DNA of 64,000 bases from Osmia lignaria lignaria (GCF_051020975.1 NC_135043.1:11408001-11472000); one strand, 5' to 3'; shown: positions 24,401 to 38,500, numbered from the stretch's first letter. The notes: generated by a model from the sequence alone, not told the origin. Translations and numbers: made by a program.

Positions 24401-24499
24401 GCATAATTACCAGCATAATTTCTATATATATATGCATACACGTGCATGCACATGTCAGACAAGACATAAAATCGAGATTTATCCCAATAGTCACACCGT

Positions 24500-25060
24500 C
24501 GAGAAAATTCTGATCATCGTAGCGAACAGTTCTGGCAACAATATCGCAAGGCTCGAATCGGCGTGCACGACGTCTCGTAAGAGCAGGAGAGCGGAACTCG
24601 AACTGTCTTCTCCTTCTATTTGTCGGACTCCGCTCTCATTTGCTGGCTCTTGCGTCCCTCTGCGACTCTCCTTTTCTGTCCCTTTCCATTCTTCTGATAT
24701 CTATATACGTACACGTATTTCCGTCTTTGTCTTCATCGCGTTACGTGTATATACGTTGCCTTTCTCGCTCGCTTTATCTCTCTTCCTCCCACAATAGGGT
24801 GAGATCGGGCCATGGACGTATCCGACAGGATTGGACCAGGTTCTGACGTCACTGCGTGGACCGACGTATCTCGTCGACGATTGTCGAAAGCATGTTGTAT
24901 TTTCGCGCCTATATATCCACCTACGGCAATCAGCGGCAAATTCAAACACGATGAAGTTACATTTCTTTTTTTTTACTACGCGTCCATCGGGCGTCGCGCG
25001 TCGGTTGTTCCTTGGACTTGATGATGATAATTTTTCATAAAGTTTTACCTCAACGAGGGA
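24500..25060. promoter_or_regulatory. CpG-rich island, possible promoter or enhancer
   Basis: Composition changes sharply to CpG-rich within AT-rich DNA. A TATATA element lies in GCGCCTATATATCC near 24905-24920. Open frames run on both strands as expected from GC-rich noncoding DNA. No exon is recognised and the strand is undecided. Confidence 0.35.
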
Positions 25061-25265
25061 CACTTTTAATTAAATTCTTGTGGTTTTTGAAATTTCGATG
25101 AAATCTAAATTTTTTGGACATAGCTAGGGAGAGCGAAATAATATAAATAATAAAGGTGGAAAGAAAAGAAAGAGAAGGGACGAATTATTAATTTTGCTCG
25201 TGAAAGCAGAACTCTTGGTGTTTTAAATATGGATTTTTACGGGTCGTATATTCTTTATGCATATG

Positions 25266-25284
25266 TATATATATATATATATAT
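25266..25284. repeat. TA dinucleotide tract
   Basis: About nine TA units between two CpG-rich islands. Confidence 0.9.
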
Positions 25285-25779
25285 TTCAATATATGTATAC
25301 GTGTTCGTACACCTCTGTTCCTCGAGTATGTACCATCTACCTGTTTCATAAAACTGCTTATTCAACTTTGTTTGGGGCTGTTGGTAACAGACAGATCTAT
25401 CTTTTTATAATTTCACGCAATGTATTTCACTTTTTTCACGTAACATTGAATATTGTTCTTTTCATTAACATAATAGGTTAAAACACTTCAGTGTTCTAAT
25501 TGTAATAGGTTATATGTATATACATATTTCAAGACTGAAATAATTCGATAATTTCTCGTTTTCTGAGTCTTACAGGTGGGCTATTTTAAGAAATGGGGAA
25601 TTATCGAGCGGTTACTGTATTTTCTATTTTCCGTTCTTTTTTTAATTTGGTTGGTCCACCATTTTTCTGGAGAATATCAATGAAAATCTTTTTATTACGT
25701 ATTCAACTAAAGCGTGACATCGTAAAGCGTGACAAATATAAGATCCTAGAAAGAGAACAATAATCGACTTCGCTCAAGA

Positions 25780-27420
25780 TGAATGACATCGAAGTCTGCG
25801 TAAGCGACTACGTGCCCCGATGCTGAGGAACATCGGCAAGGGCGCTAGCCGCAGAAAACAGTAGAGGTTAGGTACGACTAGAACGGTGCGTTTCAGGCAG
25901 TAGTGAGAAGAGTACCCGGAGAGAGCACCCGGGACGGGTAGGTAGATACACATAGGTAGGTAGAGCGCAGAGGTAGACGAGAAGAGACGACCGCTTGAAA
26001 TCCCTTTCTCCTTCCCGCCTTTCCTGCCTGCTTCTCTCTACCACCCGTCCGCCATGCCACTACGAGCGAGCGAACGTACAGCTAGGCCGGCACAGTCCTG
26101 TAGCCCATTTGGCATTTCCCCAGCTATAGCGGCGGTCCTGTAGCCCATCGTTGTTATCGTCCCGCAGCTGCATAAAGTCGGCTCTACCTCCCCTTACCCC
26201 TCTGACCCTCTCCCGTGCTGTCGACCGACCGCCCGTCCAACTCCCCTCCTCGTTCTGTTTCGCTCACCTCGCATCAACGTTTCTTCCTCTATCTCTCTCT
26301 CTCTCCTCCTTTCTCTTTCTATGTTTCCTTCTCTCACCAGCCTGCCGACCTGATCGTGTTGCCCTCCTTCCTCTCCCCAATCGTACCGACGCTTCGACCA
26401 ATCCCCTTCCTTGTCGCCCCGTGAGTTCTCGTTGCCCGCCGTTCACTTCTCTCTCCCACGAGCCTGCCAGCCTGACGTTTCCCCTACTCTGCTATTACTA
26501 CCACCAACATCGCCTTATTCCACATCGTTACCGCTACCTCACACATACACCATCGACGTCGGTACTACGTTCCTACAGCGACGCTACGGTGGCGCCCCCA
26601 GCCAGGGACGCCTCGAAACGTTCTCCCTCCTACTCCCTTCACCGCCCCTCGTCTGATTCAAGTCCATGTACCGTCGACGACGCCTGATGCTGCCGTGCTG
26701 CGGTATATACTTGCACACCGTCCTTGTCGTTCTATCGATTCCCTCCCCTTCCTCCTTCCGCCTCTCACCCGCCCTCTTCTCATCCTACTCGTCATGTACC
26801 CCCTCTTTTGCTTTTCTCTCTGTCTCTCTCCACGAGTCTCTCACTGGCGGCCAACTTGCCTGTCTGCTTGCTCGGCCTGCCTGACTGCCTGACTACCTAC
26901 TACCTGCCTTGCTCGTTTACTTACTTGCTTGCATGCTAGTCTGCCTGCTAGGTTGCTAGCCTGCTTGCTTGCTTGCTTGCTTGCTTGGCCTGCCTGTTTG
27001 GCCTGCCTGCTTCGTTCATCCTCTATGTCGGCGGTAACCTTGGTGGAGAATAACCCGCCGTTCAATTCAAGGAATTATGACGGCCCCTCGATTTCTCTCT
27101 TTTTCTATTTGTTAGCCCCCCTCCCAACCCCTCTCGTCTTTTTCGTTCTTTGTCACTAGTTTCCTTTTCTATCCTTCTTTCACCTCTGATTCGAGATGAG
27201 CAGAGCAGAGAGCCGGTCTTTACTCGTTGCCGCTCATTCGCGCTGATATTTACGCGCTCATGGACCCCGTACAGCGAGCGCCGCCATTACGTGGCTTCCA
27301 GCAACCATGTCGTTCAATATACAAAGCGAGTTCTACGACTGCGATCTGCGCCTCGGAGATAATTATGGAAAAAGATTTTTGTATATATCGATTGTATATC
27401 CTGCTGAACGTCAGCTAATA
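25780..27420. promoter_or_regulatory. Large CpG- and CT-rich island, probable gene 5' region
   Basis: A 1.6-kb block with many CpG, CTCTCT (GAGAG on the other strand, the binding sequence of GAGA factors) and CCTCCC runs, plus a degenerate CTTG/CCTG tetranucleotide field at 26884-27012. This is the composition of the promoters and long 5' UTRs of insect developmental genes. Open frames of 60-178 codons on both strands encode Ser/Pro/Leu-rich strings with no recognisable motif, and I treat them as artefacts. The transcribed strand is unknown. Confidence 0.4.
26884..27012. repeat. Degenerate CTTG/CCTG tetranucleotide repeat
   Basis: A field of CTTG, CCTG and CTAG units with a pure CTTG core at about 26960-26988. 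The four-base period is maintained across most of the stretch. Confidence 0.85.
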
Positions 27421-28282
27421 TATCGAAAGATATGAACTAATAAAAGAAAAAAATGGTGTATCATTTTGATGTTGAAGTCAGGCGGAAGGGGTGGTTAGTA
27501 CTTACAGAATCTCAGAAACAGCGCCATCATCCGTAACGGCGCGCATGAGTAAACGGATGCGTTTCGAGGTTAGATCGTTGCTAAATCATCCCCGTTGTTC
27601 AATTCGATATTTTCGATTGAATAGTTTAACAAGGAACTTATAGAAGAGTTATTTTTTCCCTCATTAATCAACTCGGCTACGCAATTCTATGATTTCAAAC
27701 TAAATTACGGTCAAAAGATATGGAGATTAAACAAAGTAATTACCTAAATACACACATACGTAGAATGATTAATGGTTAGTAAGTATACTGTTTGATCGTT
27801 AGTTGATTAGATATTAATCTATTACAAAGAATTATCGTAAATTTTTCTAAACAATATTCTTATGGAAATGCTTCTGTAACCATTGGAATTCCAAATGTAC
27901 ATGTTCTTTTTCATTCACTTTCGCTGTCCTGAACTATTTAGGAGCAAAAGTAAAGGTTAGTTCATGAAACAGTAAATGAAAAAGTATGATGGTGGTCAGT
28001 GGTGACTACGCAAGTAGGACGGAAGCAGGTTACACGCGTTTAACCATTTTCCCCAAAACTTTTAACGTGATGAAATTCGAGTTTAATTAGACAGAATGTA
28101 AATTTCATTTCATTTACTATTTGAATCGTAATTAAGAAAAGAACTCGACGTAATTTTCTTCGTTCCCCCGGCTGTATGAGAGATTATGAGAAACACGAAT
28201 GAGACTGATCGTGTGCATTTGAAGAAATGTAAGTGTAGATGTTGCAATTATCGTTTTACCTTAATTTTTGGCGGTTTTACAG

Positions 28283-28415
28283 GTAACTGCATTGGCGTAA
28301 CCAGTCAATGATCGATCGGCTGGAAATCACTGCAACGATATCGGCAGAATTAACCCTTCGGATACTTTGTGTCTCTCGCGGGCTCTTCAGTCACTTGAAA
28401 TTATCGGAGAGTACG
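28283..28415 (+). other. Possible 5' exon with a start codon
   Basis: The segment is bounded by acceptor GGTTTTACAG and donor GTACG|GTGAGT. All frames carry stops before an ATG at 28308, from which a frame stays open for 36 codons to the donor, ending ...KLSEST. An upstream donor GAAAT|GTAAGTG near 28227 would give a 55-base intron. The peptide matches nothing I know. It could equally be an untranslated exon or chance. Confidence 0.2.
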
Positions 28416-31400
28416 GTGAGTAATTGCACTTTCGATTGGTAAATTATTAAACCCGTCCAATCTCGTTTGTTACGTTCGCGTTTTGATTCTGTTACTGAAA
28501 TCTATCCGGTTCTCCTTTTGTTTTCTTTTTTTTTGTAATCGCACACGATGCTCGTACAGAGTCAATTAAAACAATTTTTGAATTTCGTTCTCGCGAATAT
28601 TTGAAAAAGAAAAAAAAAAAGGTTTTCCACGCCACTAATTACCATCCGTTACTAACGAGTAAGTGATATTAGTTTTTGAATAGTATCTCCCATGTAATTT
28701 TCATTATTCAGATTTCGACAATTACATATTGATCAAGTTGAAAAGTTGAAAAACATGGTTGGGTCACAGAGACCCGACATGCATACGAAGAACGAACACC
28801 ATACAACTTTTTCCATGCGTTCTTGACCTTTCGACAAAACCATTGGTCCAACCCCAAAGTTCATAGGGTAGAGAATGTAGGATGTCGTTTGCGCGACATC
28901 AGTGTCAGTCACTTGTTGAATGCCGGCCAGCATGTAGGTACGGATGAGCATCCGGCGTGCGTCCTTGCAGTGTTTTTCGTTGCGGTCGCGCATTTCTCTT
29001 CCCCATTCGTACAAACCGTTCTACGTTATTCTAGAAATAATGGCATAAAATAATGACGATAGTTTCGGAGGCATATCAGGCCGCGGAACGATAGTAATTC
29101 AGACAATGAGAATTAATAGTCGATAGATTGATCTTTGAACCGTGTTGCTGTTCAATGTATTAGATTATTATTTTGGGAATTAGTACCTATAATTTCGAAA
29201 TATCACTGTCAAGGTTTCTATGAAAATTCGTATATTCGAATATTAATAGAATCCTAATTTTAATTTCGAATAGGTGAATTCTTTGAAATGATAAAAATTT
29301 TGGATTTCAATGGATATGTATTTCGAATACACTTATAGCTTTGGGAACTACTTTTGGGAATTTGAAACACTATAATTAAATATTTAAATTTTTGTAAATG
29401 TCTTAATGGTAACATTCGAAATTATGCAAATAGGCCCAAAATTATGGATTCGAATATCTGAAATACATACGAAATGTATGCACTGCAATTCAAAATTCAA
29501 ACAGTTATTAGAATTTTTATAGCACAGTTGCAAAGTTTCCTAAAAAATAAAACATCAGATCTCTTAATTCGATTTCGGTGGGTCGAATCGTATTCAGCTG
29601 AATAAATTTGCGGTTGGAACAATTAATAATGACTCCACGGAATCATCATTTTAATTATAATTACAGTTATTATTGTTTGATTAAACATTCGATACTTAAT
29701 GCTCGAACCTATTATGCAGAACGCGGTATTTAAAGGGGATATTTACAGTTAAATTTTGATAACTATTTGATAAGCCTTATTTTATGACGAGTTAGTCAAT
29801 TTTCTACAAACAAAAGATTGCAAATCAAGTGGTTTATCGAAGAACATACGAAGTACATACGAAGCAAGTAAGTGTGCTTGAAAGGAAAGAGGACAGCTTT
29901 TTAGCTAGTTATAGAAGCCTTTGTTGCTCGTTTGGTAGACTCAAGGTGACTTAAATGCGGTTTTAAAGGATTCTATTGTCGCGAGGGATGCAGTTGTTTG
30001 GAAAAGTCGACCTTATTCCACTAGGTTTCAACGTAGATACGTGCGTAAATAGAGAACGAGAAGGGCTTGCGTAATACGAGCTCGACTTTAATGTGACCCC
30101 ATGACCCTTTAAAAGGAGACTACGTCTCCTGCGAATGTGGACTTTGATCCCTCCTGCAATTGATAAACTTTCTTAACATCTTTTCGATTTTCATTTAACA
30201 CTTTTTGTTAAATTATTTCCTGGATCAACCAAAGAATTTTGTCGATGCTTTTTTGTATTTTAAGGATAAAAAGATTAATTTTCAAAAAACATTTACATAG
30301 GTATATAAATCTTTATTTATAAATTCAGCATTACTCGAAATTCAGCATTCCCTTTCGAACTGACAAAAAAATCGGTGATTTTGTGCTCGAACGATCCTAA
30401 GCTCAAGTCGGTCGAATTCTGTACGACCTACCTGAAGTACAGGGTTCGAGTTTAGCTTGGAAATATGTATGTATATGTAGGTGGTCGTGGGCTAAGTTCA
30501 GTGCCGAGTTCGAACAGGTCTGAACCCTCGGCCCATCGTCCATAGCCCATTATCCCAAAAGGGCCTTGAAAATTCCTTTAGCCTGTGGAATCGGTAGAGC
30601 CGAAACTTTGTGTCCTTGTATCCGGTATGCTCTTATACACGTTATACGTATAGCCGACTCTAAGCTTTCTCCCTGGCTTCTCCGCCTTCTTCAGGGTTCA
30701 GAGGTGAAAAGAACACAACAGTTCATTGTTAGTTACTTTTAGATTATTTTCTCATAATATTTTCTCATAAATTAGCATTTTTAAATATTGAAATCTTAGC
30801 AGGTTTAACGGTGTTCGAAAGATGCGTTCGCTTATCATTTTATCATATCAAACATTTCGCATGCAAAGCGAAAACTGGGACACGCGGCGACTGGTAAGAA
30901 AAAAAAGAAGGGAAGGAAAGAAAAATCACGCGTGTCACCGTATTACGTAGCGACTACCTGTTCTTTACGTAATGTGTTGTCGTAGCTGTGTACCGAGAAA
31001 CTAGAAGAAGTACATACTGGACACGCTTCTTCGCGACAAACGAAGAAATAACACTCTCGTACGTTTCGCGAAGGAATATTTTATCTTTTTGAAATTTCTT
31101 CTCCTAACAAACATTTCTCTGTGTATCTAAATGAAAATAACTGAAAGTTTATTTTATTTAACTAATAAAACTCGTTCATATCTGTTTCTGAATTAAAATT
31201 TTTATTTATAAAAAAAAAAGGGTTAATGTTGGGTATGCAGCAATGTATGATATTAAATTTAATATTAAGCGGTGCTTTGTTTCATATTTTAGTTGTTTGC
31301 ATAATTTACTTTTTTTTTTTTTTTTTGTCATGTGCTTGCACGCATTAGGGTCAGTAGGGTGCACCACTTTGTGTCACCATCTTGATTCATTACGCAGGAA

Positions 31401-31600
31401 TCCCCCGATTCGTGACTGACGGTCGTTAGCATGGAAACCTGTCCGCACTTTTGATGAATTATTACTCTTTCCCCTTTTTTTTTCCTGTGTTCTTTTTATT
31501 TTTCATTAATGCTCATTCCAACATTCCAAAAACTATTCCATTAGTTCATTTCATCTTTTTGTCATTATAGAGTATTTAGACTTAAAATTACATTTAAAGG
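28416..31600. other. AT-rich noncoding DNA
   Basis: No coding exon recognised. Bases 29200-29500 are full of degenerate TTCGAATA-type words. A palindromic GGGTCACAGAGACCC element lies at 28761-28775. A 93-residue minus-strand frame at 28733-29014 is unusually balanced in composition but matches no family. Confidence 0.4.
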
Positions 31601-31619
31601 AAGGCATGATTTTTAGAAA

Positions 31620-32700
31620 AAGCAAGCTCTCCCTCGAATGGGGTAACTTTATGGGGAGGTAATTCTGCGAAAAGTTTTCTCGATCGCATCCCCTACGTCG
31701 GTAAAGCAGTACTGGCGAGCAGGCAGGAAATTATAAGGGCGGAGGGTTCCCCTTTTAGGAAGGTCGGTTTTAGGGTTGGCTGTTGGGAGTCCCGAGGATC
31801 TTCGAGGGGGAGTTTTTTGTCGCGTCTGTATTCTCGCACGGCACGGCGCGGCGCCGCGCCGCGCGCCGAGGGGGCGCTTTTTAAGGCCGGTGGTCGACAT
31901 CGTAGGACAGCATCAGCAACCGAGTGTTCTGCTTTTATTAATCTGTTACTAATACATATTTCTCTTCTACGAATTTCGGGGTTCCATGACTTCTCTTCAA
32001 GCTACATATGTATACCTAGTACATACGTACTTACATACAAAGTGTTTTCCGGAATTAACTCTTTTTATAGAATTAAAGATTCTTTCATATAATTACAGGC
32101 AGAATGATTGTTGTACATATATTGGAAAATATTAAATTAATTTTCTAATCGATTCTGAATACATCCACGATTCCAGTGGTTTTCGATTCCTGACCATCGA
32201 GCGGTAACTCGGAGAATTCGAAGTTGCATAATTAATTTTTCTATAAATCTCTGGCCGAGGAATAACGCGAAATTTCCTCGCCGGGTAATATCAGCGAAGC
32301 TTAGCGGAGCAAAGGGGAAAACTCGAGGAGAGAAAATTTCTCCCTCCAGTGCGACGAGGAGCACGGGTTAGAGGGTGAGCGAAAGAGAAAGAAAGATAGA
32401 GGAGAAGCTCCATCGTTGGGTTTGGGTTGGAAAACAGAAAAGGAAAAGATCGAGCTAGGTTACGAACATTAGAGAGCGAGAGAGACGTAGTAAGTGGTGG
32501 AAAAAGAAAGGAACGAGGATGAGAAAGAAAGGAAAGCACAATTCTGGAGAAGAAAGGAGACAGAAGGGTGGTAGACAGGAGTTGAATCGGGGGTTGCTTT
32601 TTCCTCCCTGGTCTTTCGCGTCCTCGGGCGCTGCGGGAGAACGATTCTACGGAAGGAAATAATATTCTTAATAGAATATGAGAAAGCGTACATTTTCTCG
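31620..32700. promoter_or_regulatory. CpG- and GA-rich islands with a perfect palindrome
   Basis: Two GC-rich blocks, 31620-31920 and 32150-32700. The first contains the 18-bp perfect palindrome CGGCGCGGCGCCGCGCCG at 31844-31861. The second is GA-rich on the plus strand (GAGAGCGAGAGAG). Probable regulatory DNA; no exon is identified. Confidence 0.35.
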
Positions 32701-33800
32701 GGATATTCGCGGTAGGTTAGATATACATTTTATTGTGCTGATGATTATGAAAGTGATCTGAATCAAAAGAACTGACAGAATTGAACAGCCCAAAGGAGGA
32801 ACGATTATAGTGCATTATAAATAATTTATAATTGAGATTTTAGTATGATGTGTTAAACCTTAACTCTTTCATTAAGCTACCAAAAACACGAAAGAACTCA
32901 TTTTTATCATTCACTGTACACATAATCTCGTCACATAATTAACGCTTTTTCAAGCATTTATTGTATGTATCTACATATGTATGTATGTGAAAAGGAAGGG
33001 ATTCGATAGGGTTCGCGAAAGAACTTTTATCATAGGGCTTTTTTATTCCCATCGATAACGCCGGATTACGTCGATAGAATTAACGATTCTTTACCTCTTA
33101 TCGTTCTAATAGCTGAAAGATAGCTGATAGTGAAATTAATGAAAAGTGATCTTCTTTAAACTGAATGATTTGTTCAGCAATATTTTAATGACATACGTTT
33201 TCATAGCTCTAATCCTTTCACAAAATTGAGTCTTTTCTATATGTATATGAAATTAAAATTCATATAGATATTTCAAATAATTTTTTTTTAATATAAATAA
33301 ATGCTTAATACAAAGTTTCATATTGTTATTAATACAACGACTTGTTAAAAAAAATATCGTTGAATTTTTCAGCATTATTATATAAGAATGACCCCTTTTA
33401 CCCATCATAATTTGCGCTTCATTCTTTTTCTTCCTGCTGAATTCGTGTTTACATCGGTTCTACACTCGTGTATACAACTCGAGAGCAGAGCAGCGAGAAT
33501 TTTTTCGTGTTATTTTCAACAGTGGCGTTCATTATCCGATGCAGATTAAGATAATTAGCCGGCTGAATAGTGTTTTTATTTTTCACTTTCCACTCTTGCT
33601 TTCTTTTCTATCCCTCGCGTTTGCATCCCCGTTTTCGCGCCCCTTTTGCCACGTGCCTGTCGCGTTTCGTTTCTCTTTCGTTTTCAATCCTTTTTACCCC
33701 TTTGCTTTTTGTGTCTTGTTCTTTGGCGGCGCTACTATTTTAATTCTCTGTTCCCTTGGTTCCTCTCTTCTCACCGACGACAACGACGACAACGACGACG

Positions 33801-33843
<43 letters not shown>

Positions 33844-36800
33844 TTTCTTTTTATACCCCCAATACCTTCTGCACTCGGCTTTCAGCGACGCTGTTTTAGT
33901 TTCAAGCGTTTGTAACCTTCAAGCGACTGTTTCCCGCCAAATTAGGGGTTTCATTCATACGACGAAGATCGTCCTTTCATTTTATAGTCCTTTAATTCTA
34001 TGTACATATTAATGGACAGAGAAAGGTGAAGCAAAAATTACACAGTTTTTTTTTTTTTCGTAAAACCAAGTATTATAATGTAATGCAATTTCCTGTATTT
34101 CTTATTGTTAGACAACTGCAAAGTAGGCTTCGATAAGGAATTTATTGAAAATTTTTGATGATACGCAAACTTTCTTGTACTGTCTTTACCCCATTTTTTC
34201 CTTCTTACCTTTTCGTCTGATACAAATCTATAAATATACGAAAGTTGTTGATATGTTTCAATAAAAATCTTTATACTTTAATGTTTTTTATTAGACAATG
34301 TCCGTTTTTGTCGGGATCAAAGGTTTATTCATAATGTAATATTAATTTTTCTCTATGAACTTGCAATTTTTTTTCTAATTTCAATAGACTCGTACCAACG
34401 CTCTTGACCTTTGAGCGTTGGTTTCTTTTTTACCGTTTCAAGGTTTCCTCTGAAATTGATTGTTAAGTATTGCTGCTTTTCCGTGCACTTCTTTGCACAA
34501 AGGCGAACGACCACTTTCCCTTCGCCTTTTAAAGCGGTGCTCGCGATATTATAGTGTAATTAAGCTTATAATGATTTACAGAAAACGCGCTTCGTACGGT
34601 AATTACGTGTTTTTTCCGTACAGTTTATTAAGCTTTTCATGCACGTTTAACCGGGTGAACTTGGAAAGTTTCGTAGGTACGAACATGTTTGCTAACAATA
34701 AGTTGGATAAATTTGATTTCTATAAAGAAAAGTAGTAATAGTAGGTAAGCAATAAAAATGTTAGAAACGTTAATCATGTGTAATGTATAATAACAGCTAT
34801 TTTATTGAATGATATAGAAAAGTAGGAAGCGAAACCTCGTGTGTTCGTTAGGAGGGTGAGTTTGGTCGCGGAAATTTACGAAGCAATGCATTATCAAAAG
34901 TTTAATGAACGAGCCTGTTAATATTAAATTAAAATCGATACCTCGAAACCGCTCATTTGGCTTGGCTAGATAGCTAACGTACTCTGAATTTACACGAAAG
35001 TTTCACGATACAATTCAAGGTCGAGCATTCGTCTCGTCGCGTCTTTTCCCACGGTCTTTCCCCTTGTATGTAAGTAAGTAAGTACACGCTCTTTCGACCG
35101 ATTCGAAGGTGGTAAGGCGCCGCGACTTCGACTTCCGGTTCATTTCGAAAACACGCTTTCGGTCTTCGTTCTGTTACATGCAAGTGAAAGAAATTAAAAT
35201 GATTTCATTAGGTCTAAACGGTTGAATAAAATATAGAAACACTTGACAACATGTATTGAATTTGCAGAAAGTGATTTTAATAAATAAAAGAATAGAATAA
35301 AATTTATTTCCAATTTTCTTGCCACGATCGCAGTTCCCGCGTGCGGTTACACCCGAGAGAATAGCTATTCTCGAGTCGAAATTAAAAATTAAAATTAAAC
35401 ATTATCTGTTCCGTGGATCGCGTACGAAATAATTCCATGCTGACGCAGTGGTTGCTCCTCGCGTATCGAGGAAACAGTCTCAGCTAAAAATAAAGGCAGA
35501 CGATTGATTTAATCGATAATCATATCGCGATTTATATTTATATTTTTGTTAATTATTAAAATTACTTTTCTCTTGCACCACCCTATACAAATTCTGCCCT
35601 GTCCCGGCTGCGAATAATATAAATCCACGTTAAGAATGAGCAGCAGCGGTTTTGCGTTGGCAAGAAGTTCGAAGCTAGGTGGCTGGTGTGGGCGTCACGC
35701 ATCAGCACCCAACAGGAAGCCGTGCCTACTTGCATCGAGTTCAAGTTGCACAGTTTTCCCGTGTGCCGTGTCGCTCCACTCTACCTTACCCCTTCCTCTT
35801 GTCCACCATCTCGGTCTGGACTCGATTTAAAAGTTAAACCGGCCACTTTGTGACTTGACCGTGAACCAGGAACGATGTCTGTGCGTGCATCTCGTTGTGG
35901 ACGTTGAAAAAAGCCACGAGTTTGACGCCCTGTACGCAAAGTACCACCTATATGTAGTCTTTCTATAGTTTTTCTAGTCCTTCGAGGGTTAAATCACCTT
36001 GATCGGTTCTTTTTTTCTTCTTTTTTTTTTAAATCAAAATACATGAGATAAAAATTGAAATGATACATATTAGGAAAAATTTTAGAGCAGGAGGGGTTGG
36101 TTCCTTCTAGCCTTGTAAAAATTTACTAATGACTTTTAAAACGAATATGCTATCTTGATTAATTCTACTCCTGAAAGAACTCAATCTGATTTCGTTTTTA
36201 GCCGGCATGCGATGGTATTTCTTCGAATGGAAAACGTATCCCTGCAGAAACGTTATTCGTCTCTGTAGCATCGTTAGGCAGCCGGTCGATCCGCGAGAAT
36301 GCATATTTTTTATTTGGTCAGGAGCGAAGAAGAACCGGTCGTCTGTAATAGCTTTCCTCGCGGGCGACAGCTTCTTAAACGCGACCAGAGGTATCGTAAT
36401 ATCGCGTGATACATACACGGAGGAAAATCTCGTTGAACCGTTTCTAAATCGCGCGAATTGTGGTCAGCTCGTATCTTTGGACCACCATGAGTGGTGCGGG
36501 GTGCATAGTGCATCGTTTCGAGGCTAACGGTGCATTCTTCTTCCTTTTCTTTCCTTCTTATCTCTCTCCATCCAATGGAACGGTGCATTCTTCTCCTCTT
36601 GCCTGGCTCTCTAGGAATCGGCCTATTTCAGAACGTTGCAGGACTAGTCGATTCATTTTTAGACCTCGTGATTGTGTTTCTACTTCTGAATATTTCAATA
36701 CTGGAAGTACAAGGCTAATTCACACATTGATACCTTATCAAAATTCTAATAAATGCACCTGACGTTCAGAAGAGCCATTGAAAATAAATATAATAAATAG

Positions 36801-38500
36801 GTACTTTTGTTGCACCAAACATTTGAATGGTTTCCGCATGGATCCCGTGCAGCAGATATTAAATTTAATTCAAAGGGAACGCAGAAGCATTAGTAATTAC
36901 GTGGTAAATTATAACAATGCATAGCATCGATATAAAAATGAAATGTTTGATCTGATACCTACACATGTTTCGTACAATAGGATGATTATTTCTCGTACAA
37001 GAAGATTAAATTCACGTCCCATTTCCCGCGAAAGGATTAAGTCTGAAAAGTTAAGTCTAAAGGTTCGATCCAACGTGGAAATTTTCGATTTTCCACGATT
37101 TTCCACGATTCCTTATCCCGACCGAGAGCAATCGAACGGTATATGTACCATACATACTCTCGAGACGCGAGACGTATTATCCGACGCGACGTGCCGATTC
37201 AATTTGTCGCCGTTTCTTAAACCCTCGTGTCTTTCGAGAATGACGAATTAATTTCCTCAATACATTTCGGTGCAACGTAGGCTGTAGTTATAGGAGAAGT
37301 CTCCTATCATCTGCTTTCAGTCTTGGGAGGATGTAGGGAGAACTAGGGAGAGTCTTAGAAAGCTGGGGGCCATTGGTGTAACAAGGATTTCTTCTTCACG
37401 TATTTAGAGAAGTTGGCAAGTGTGAGAAGTATCTTAACAGGTTTAAAACGACGCGACAGAAATTAATTTTCGGTCGAACAGCCCTCCAAGTAAAAAGCTG
37501 GAACGTTTCGAGTTAATTACTAGCGAAACTGTTGCAACAGTGTATCGTTTCTCTCGGAAACGTATCAGCAAGAGGGAAACGACTGTTAAGTGTCGGTCGA
37601 AGGTTTCGTCTTCTACGTAAAATAACATCCACTTTTTTCCTTGGCTCGTTATCGCATTAATCATCGCGGTTGTTGACGCGTTTTCCACTGGCCATCTCTT
37701 CCAGGCAACTCGTTTCCCGCCACGTGGATTTTCTTTGGAAAATACACGCAGGGTCCTTGAACTTTTTCCCTTGCAATTAAGAAGTAGCAACGGGAAGTTG
37801 ATTATGCCAGTTTACGTGAAGCATGAAATTTTCTTCTTGTTTCAACTACAGACAAAAGAAAGGAAGAGACATTCAGACGTGGGATAAAGAAAGATATTAG
37901 AGGGAAAGGAGGAAATGAGGAGAAAAGAAAAAAAAGAAGGTTAGATGAAGAGGTTGAGAAGAGTGAATCGCGTAGTACTACAGCTAGGTAAACGGATCGA
38001 CGATCGTTGAAAAAGTTTTTCCGAGTTTGGCCGCTCTGTGGCCTCGCGCGATCGTAGCCTCTGTAATTTCCTTGGCTGCAGGAAGTGCAGTCAACAGGTG
38101 ATTCTTAAGGAGGCGTCGGATATTTCAAGTGGCAATGGGATCATCTCTGCCTGTGACGTCAGTAAACAGAACGATAGAAAAGGGGGGAATCTTCTTACTA
38201 TCCTATTCACATTTTTCATCCTTTTTTGTTTGCCTATGTAAGTACTTATGTGACGTTGATAAGGGTTCATTTGTGTCGTGTTAAATCCTTCCCAGGAATT
38301 TCAACTAGAAAATTGAATGAGATGAAATTATATTAGGTGCAGGGCTGTGTTTATCCGTAGGCAAAATGGGCACACGTGCCTAGAGCCCTGGAAAAGAGAA
38401 GTCTGCGTAGATTTGTTTGTCGTAAAATATTTTTACGATTTAGGTTCAGCAAATTTAACTCTGTCCTAAATAATACAATAGTTTCTTATTATTAAACGCG
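32700..38500. other. Noncoding DNA of mixed composition
   Basis: Alternating AT-rich and CpG-richer blocks. Open frames at 35636-35830, 36107-36588 and 37443-37790 lack protein-like motifs, and most overlap others on the opposite strand. I see nothing I can name beyond small repeats, such as a short ten-base repeat (TTTTCCACGA) at 37083-37110. Confidence 0.4.
33804..33841. repeat. Poly-T tract, 38 bases
   Basis: Uninterrupted T directly after a GAC/AAC trinucleotide stretch. The 157-codon plus-strand frame through it is an artefact of the tract. Confidence 0.95.

Noticed and set aside
26151..26687. A 178-codon Ser/Pro/Leu-rich plus-strand frame
   Set aside because: It lies in CT-rich DNA where all frames stay open; overlapping frames on both strands are equally long and no domain is visible.
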